DNA from: Bos javanicus | Lineage: Eukaryota; Chordata; Mammalia; Artiodactyla; Bovidae | Direction of reading: 5' to 3' | Assembly (NCBI RefSeq): GCF_032452875.1 | Contig: NW_026893640.1 | Location: 738,343 to 802,342, forward strand | DNA: 64,000 bases | Part shown: in pieces, positions 62,753 through 64,000 of the stretch | How positions within the stretch are numbered: the stretch's first letter is position 1 | How the letters are laid out: each line of letters opens with the position of its first letter | The notes under the pieces: generated by a model | What the model was told of the DNA's origin: nothing | The model's input: the letters and a program-made list of their open reading frames with translations, nothing else | Database searches by the model: none | Position numbers and translations under genes: made by a program

Positions 62753-63352
62753 TGCCGGGGACCAGCCCCAACTGATCCAGGGTATTCGAAGGAGGGATGG
62801 CCTAGGCGACTATTTATATGCTAATCAGAGATGTCAAGAATAATAGTATGAGGAGAGCTCAGTAGGAAAATTCGGTGGAGAAAAGAGACTGAGTAGCTTG
62901 GTTTACGCGGAAGACCAATCAAACTTCAAGACAAGAAGTTTGCACCACTTACGTAGGCCGCAGGCGCCCTCTCGAATAGCGAAAGGTGCCTCACCCTAGA
63001 CACCTTCTCGAGTGGGTCTTAGCAGCCCAGGCATAATTAGTAAGCGTGGTGGGTTCCGCGCTCCAGATGGAGACTCAGCTGGAAGTTAAAGGGAAGAATG
63101 ACAAGGAACTTTATGAATTGGAGCTGTAAGTTAACACTTTGACAGAGAGAGCGAGATGGTGGTGGGGGACAGCCCCCAGTGAAATCAGAGGTGAGAGCAC
63201 AAAGCAATACAGTAGGCAGACTCTGGTTTTTTTGGGGGGGATGCTCGAGAATATCTGGGTGGACTCCTGAGGCTCGATCCCGCATTTGCGTATGCCGAGC
63301 CTCTTTCCTCATGACCTTTGTCCAGAGTGGAATGCCTCCCCGGCTCCCGGCA
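62753..63352 (-). mobile_element. LTR-like segment, unit 44
   Basis: 600 bp, T7G7. Private TTAACACTTTG and CCTCTTTCC; ATATCTGGG shared with unit 37. Lacks the B marker TTGAGAGAG. Confidence 0.78.
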
Positions 63353-64000
63353 CATGATCAGTGCATGCTCAGTCACGATATCAGTGCATGCTCAGCCACG
63401 TGATCACTGACGGCACAGTCACGTGATCAGCGCCTCTCAGTCACGTGATCACCGTATGATAAACACGTGATCAGTGAACGACCAGCCACGTGATCACTGC
63501 ATGCGCAGTCAGGTGGTCAGTTCCTGATCAGCCACCTGATCAGTGCGTGCACAGTCCCTGATCAGCGCCTGTCAGTCACTGATCATTGCCTGATAAACAC
63601 GTGATCAGTGCCCGAACAGCCACGTTATCAGTGCATGCGCAGTCACGTGATCAGTGCATGATAGCCTCGTGATCCGTGCGTGCACAGTCCCATGATCAGC
63701 GCCTGTCAGTCACTGATCATTGCCTGATAAGCACGTGATCAGTGCCCGAACAGCCACGTCATCAGTGCATGGGCAGTCACGTGATCAGTGCATGATAGCC
63801 ACGTGATCAGTGCGTGCACAGTCACATGATCAGGACTTGATCAGTCACGTGATCATTGCCTGATAAACACGTGATCAGGGCCTGATGAGCCATGTGATCA
63901 GTGCCTGATCAGCCACGTCATCAGCTGCATGATGCAGTCACGTCATCCAGTGCATGATAGCCACGTGATCAGTGCATGCTCAGTCACGTGATCTGTGACG
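63353..64000. repeat. Partial 23-bp block, unit 44, diverged
   Basis: 648 bp of segment I cut by the window edge. It contains a duplicated block (GATAAGCACGTG, about 63727) and, from about 63820, the most diverged 23-mers in the window (CAGTCACATGATCAGGAC, ATCAGCTGCATGATGCAG, CATCCAGTGC). Confidence 0.93.

Larger units (their letters stand above)
1..64000. repeat. Tandem satellite array, ~1.41-kb unit, 44 LTR-containing copies
   Basis: The same sequence recurs with start-to-start spacings of mostly 1,410-1,413 bp; longer spacings (about 1,510-1,679 and once 1,912) and shorter ones (1,226, 1,292, 1,365, 1,374, 1,386) come from gain or loss of 23-bp subrepeats. All units have one orientation. 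I define unit n as starting at the TGCCGGGG of LTR-like segment n. Class S is the near-invariant consensus of the left half. In the right half, class A blocks carry CGGTATC, AGCACCTCTC, ATCATTGAACG, GATCCCTGC and GATCCGTGCG; class B carries TTGAGAGAGAGAGC, GGCTTGATCC and TGCATGCTCAGCC; class C carries TTCTAGACAAG, usually CAGGTGCCC, AAAGGAAG, GGAAATTTATG and GATGCCCGAG. Assignment to the bovine 1.711a-type satellite rests on unit length, 23-bp subrepeats and the LTR-like insert as I remember them; that it is a satellite is certain from the sequence. Confidence 0.97.

Noticed and set aside
1..64000. A gene cluster or protein-based system hidden in the window
   Set aside because: Every position is accounted for by the satellite unit or its rearrangements; there is no unique sequence in which such a system could lie.

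Overview
The whole window is one tandem satellite array. I find no protein-coding gene, no intact RNA gene, no CRISPR array and no unique sequence. Forty-four copies of a unit of about 1,411-1,412 bp follow head to tail, with partial copies at both edges. Each unit has two parts. The first is a 595-603 bp LTR-like segment (TGCCGGG...CCCGGCA ends). The second is usually 811 bp of diverged 23-bp subrepeats, in two families: a CACGTGATCA-type family (segment I, about 558 bp) and a TGAGCTGCGTGATTCCTGC-type family (segment II, 11 monomers, 253 bp).

Organism: the 1.41-kb period, the 23-bp subrepeats and the LTR-like insert match what I recall of a bovine satellite of the 1.711a family, described in the 1980s as 23-bp repeats carrying an LTR-like insertion. 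I therefore infer cattle or a close bovid and (peri)centromeric heterochromatin. This is from memory and was not checked by search.

The most informative sequence observation is at the left edge of every LTR-like segment. Two bases away lies an 18-bp stretch matching the 3' end of tRNA-Lys3 (including CCA) at 17 of 18 bases. On the minus strand this reads LTR - 2 nt - primer-binding site, the normal 5' LTR/leader junction of a retrovirus. The insert therefore looks like a fragment of a Lys-primed endogenous retrovirus (5' LTR plus PBS), not a solo LTR, that became part of a satellite monomer.

Layout: units 1-20 (about 1-28.7 kb) are almost identical, apart from length changes inside segments I and II, often next to scrambled patches of short 23-mer fragments. 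From about 29.3 kb rightwards the units diverge and fall into classes (A, B, C) with shared diagnostic variants. Between 41.8 and 53.7 kb four consecutive units are repeated in the same order with private variants shared at a four-unit offset, i.e. a higher-order repeat of about 6 kb. C-class units mostly carry one or two extra copies of a 133-bp block. One unit (43,242-45,153) contains a second 23-bp block fused directly to the first with no LTR between, joined at CCGGC microhomology.

Short open frames recur in every unit only because the units are homogenised. They overlap on both strands, start mostly at GTG, and break or fuse with the variable T/G homopolymer, so none is annotated as a gene.
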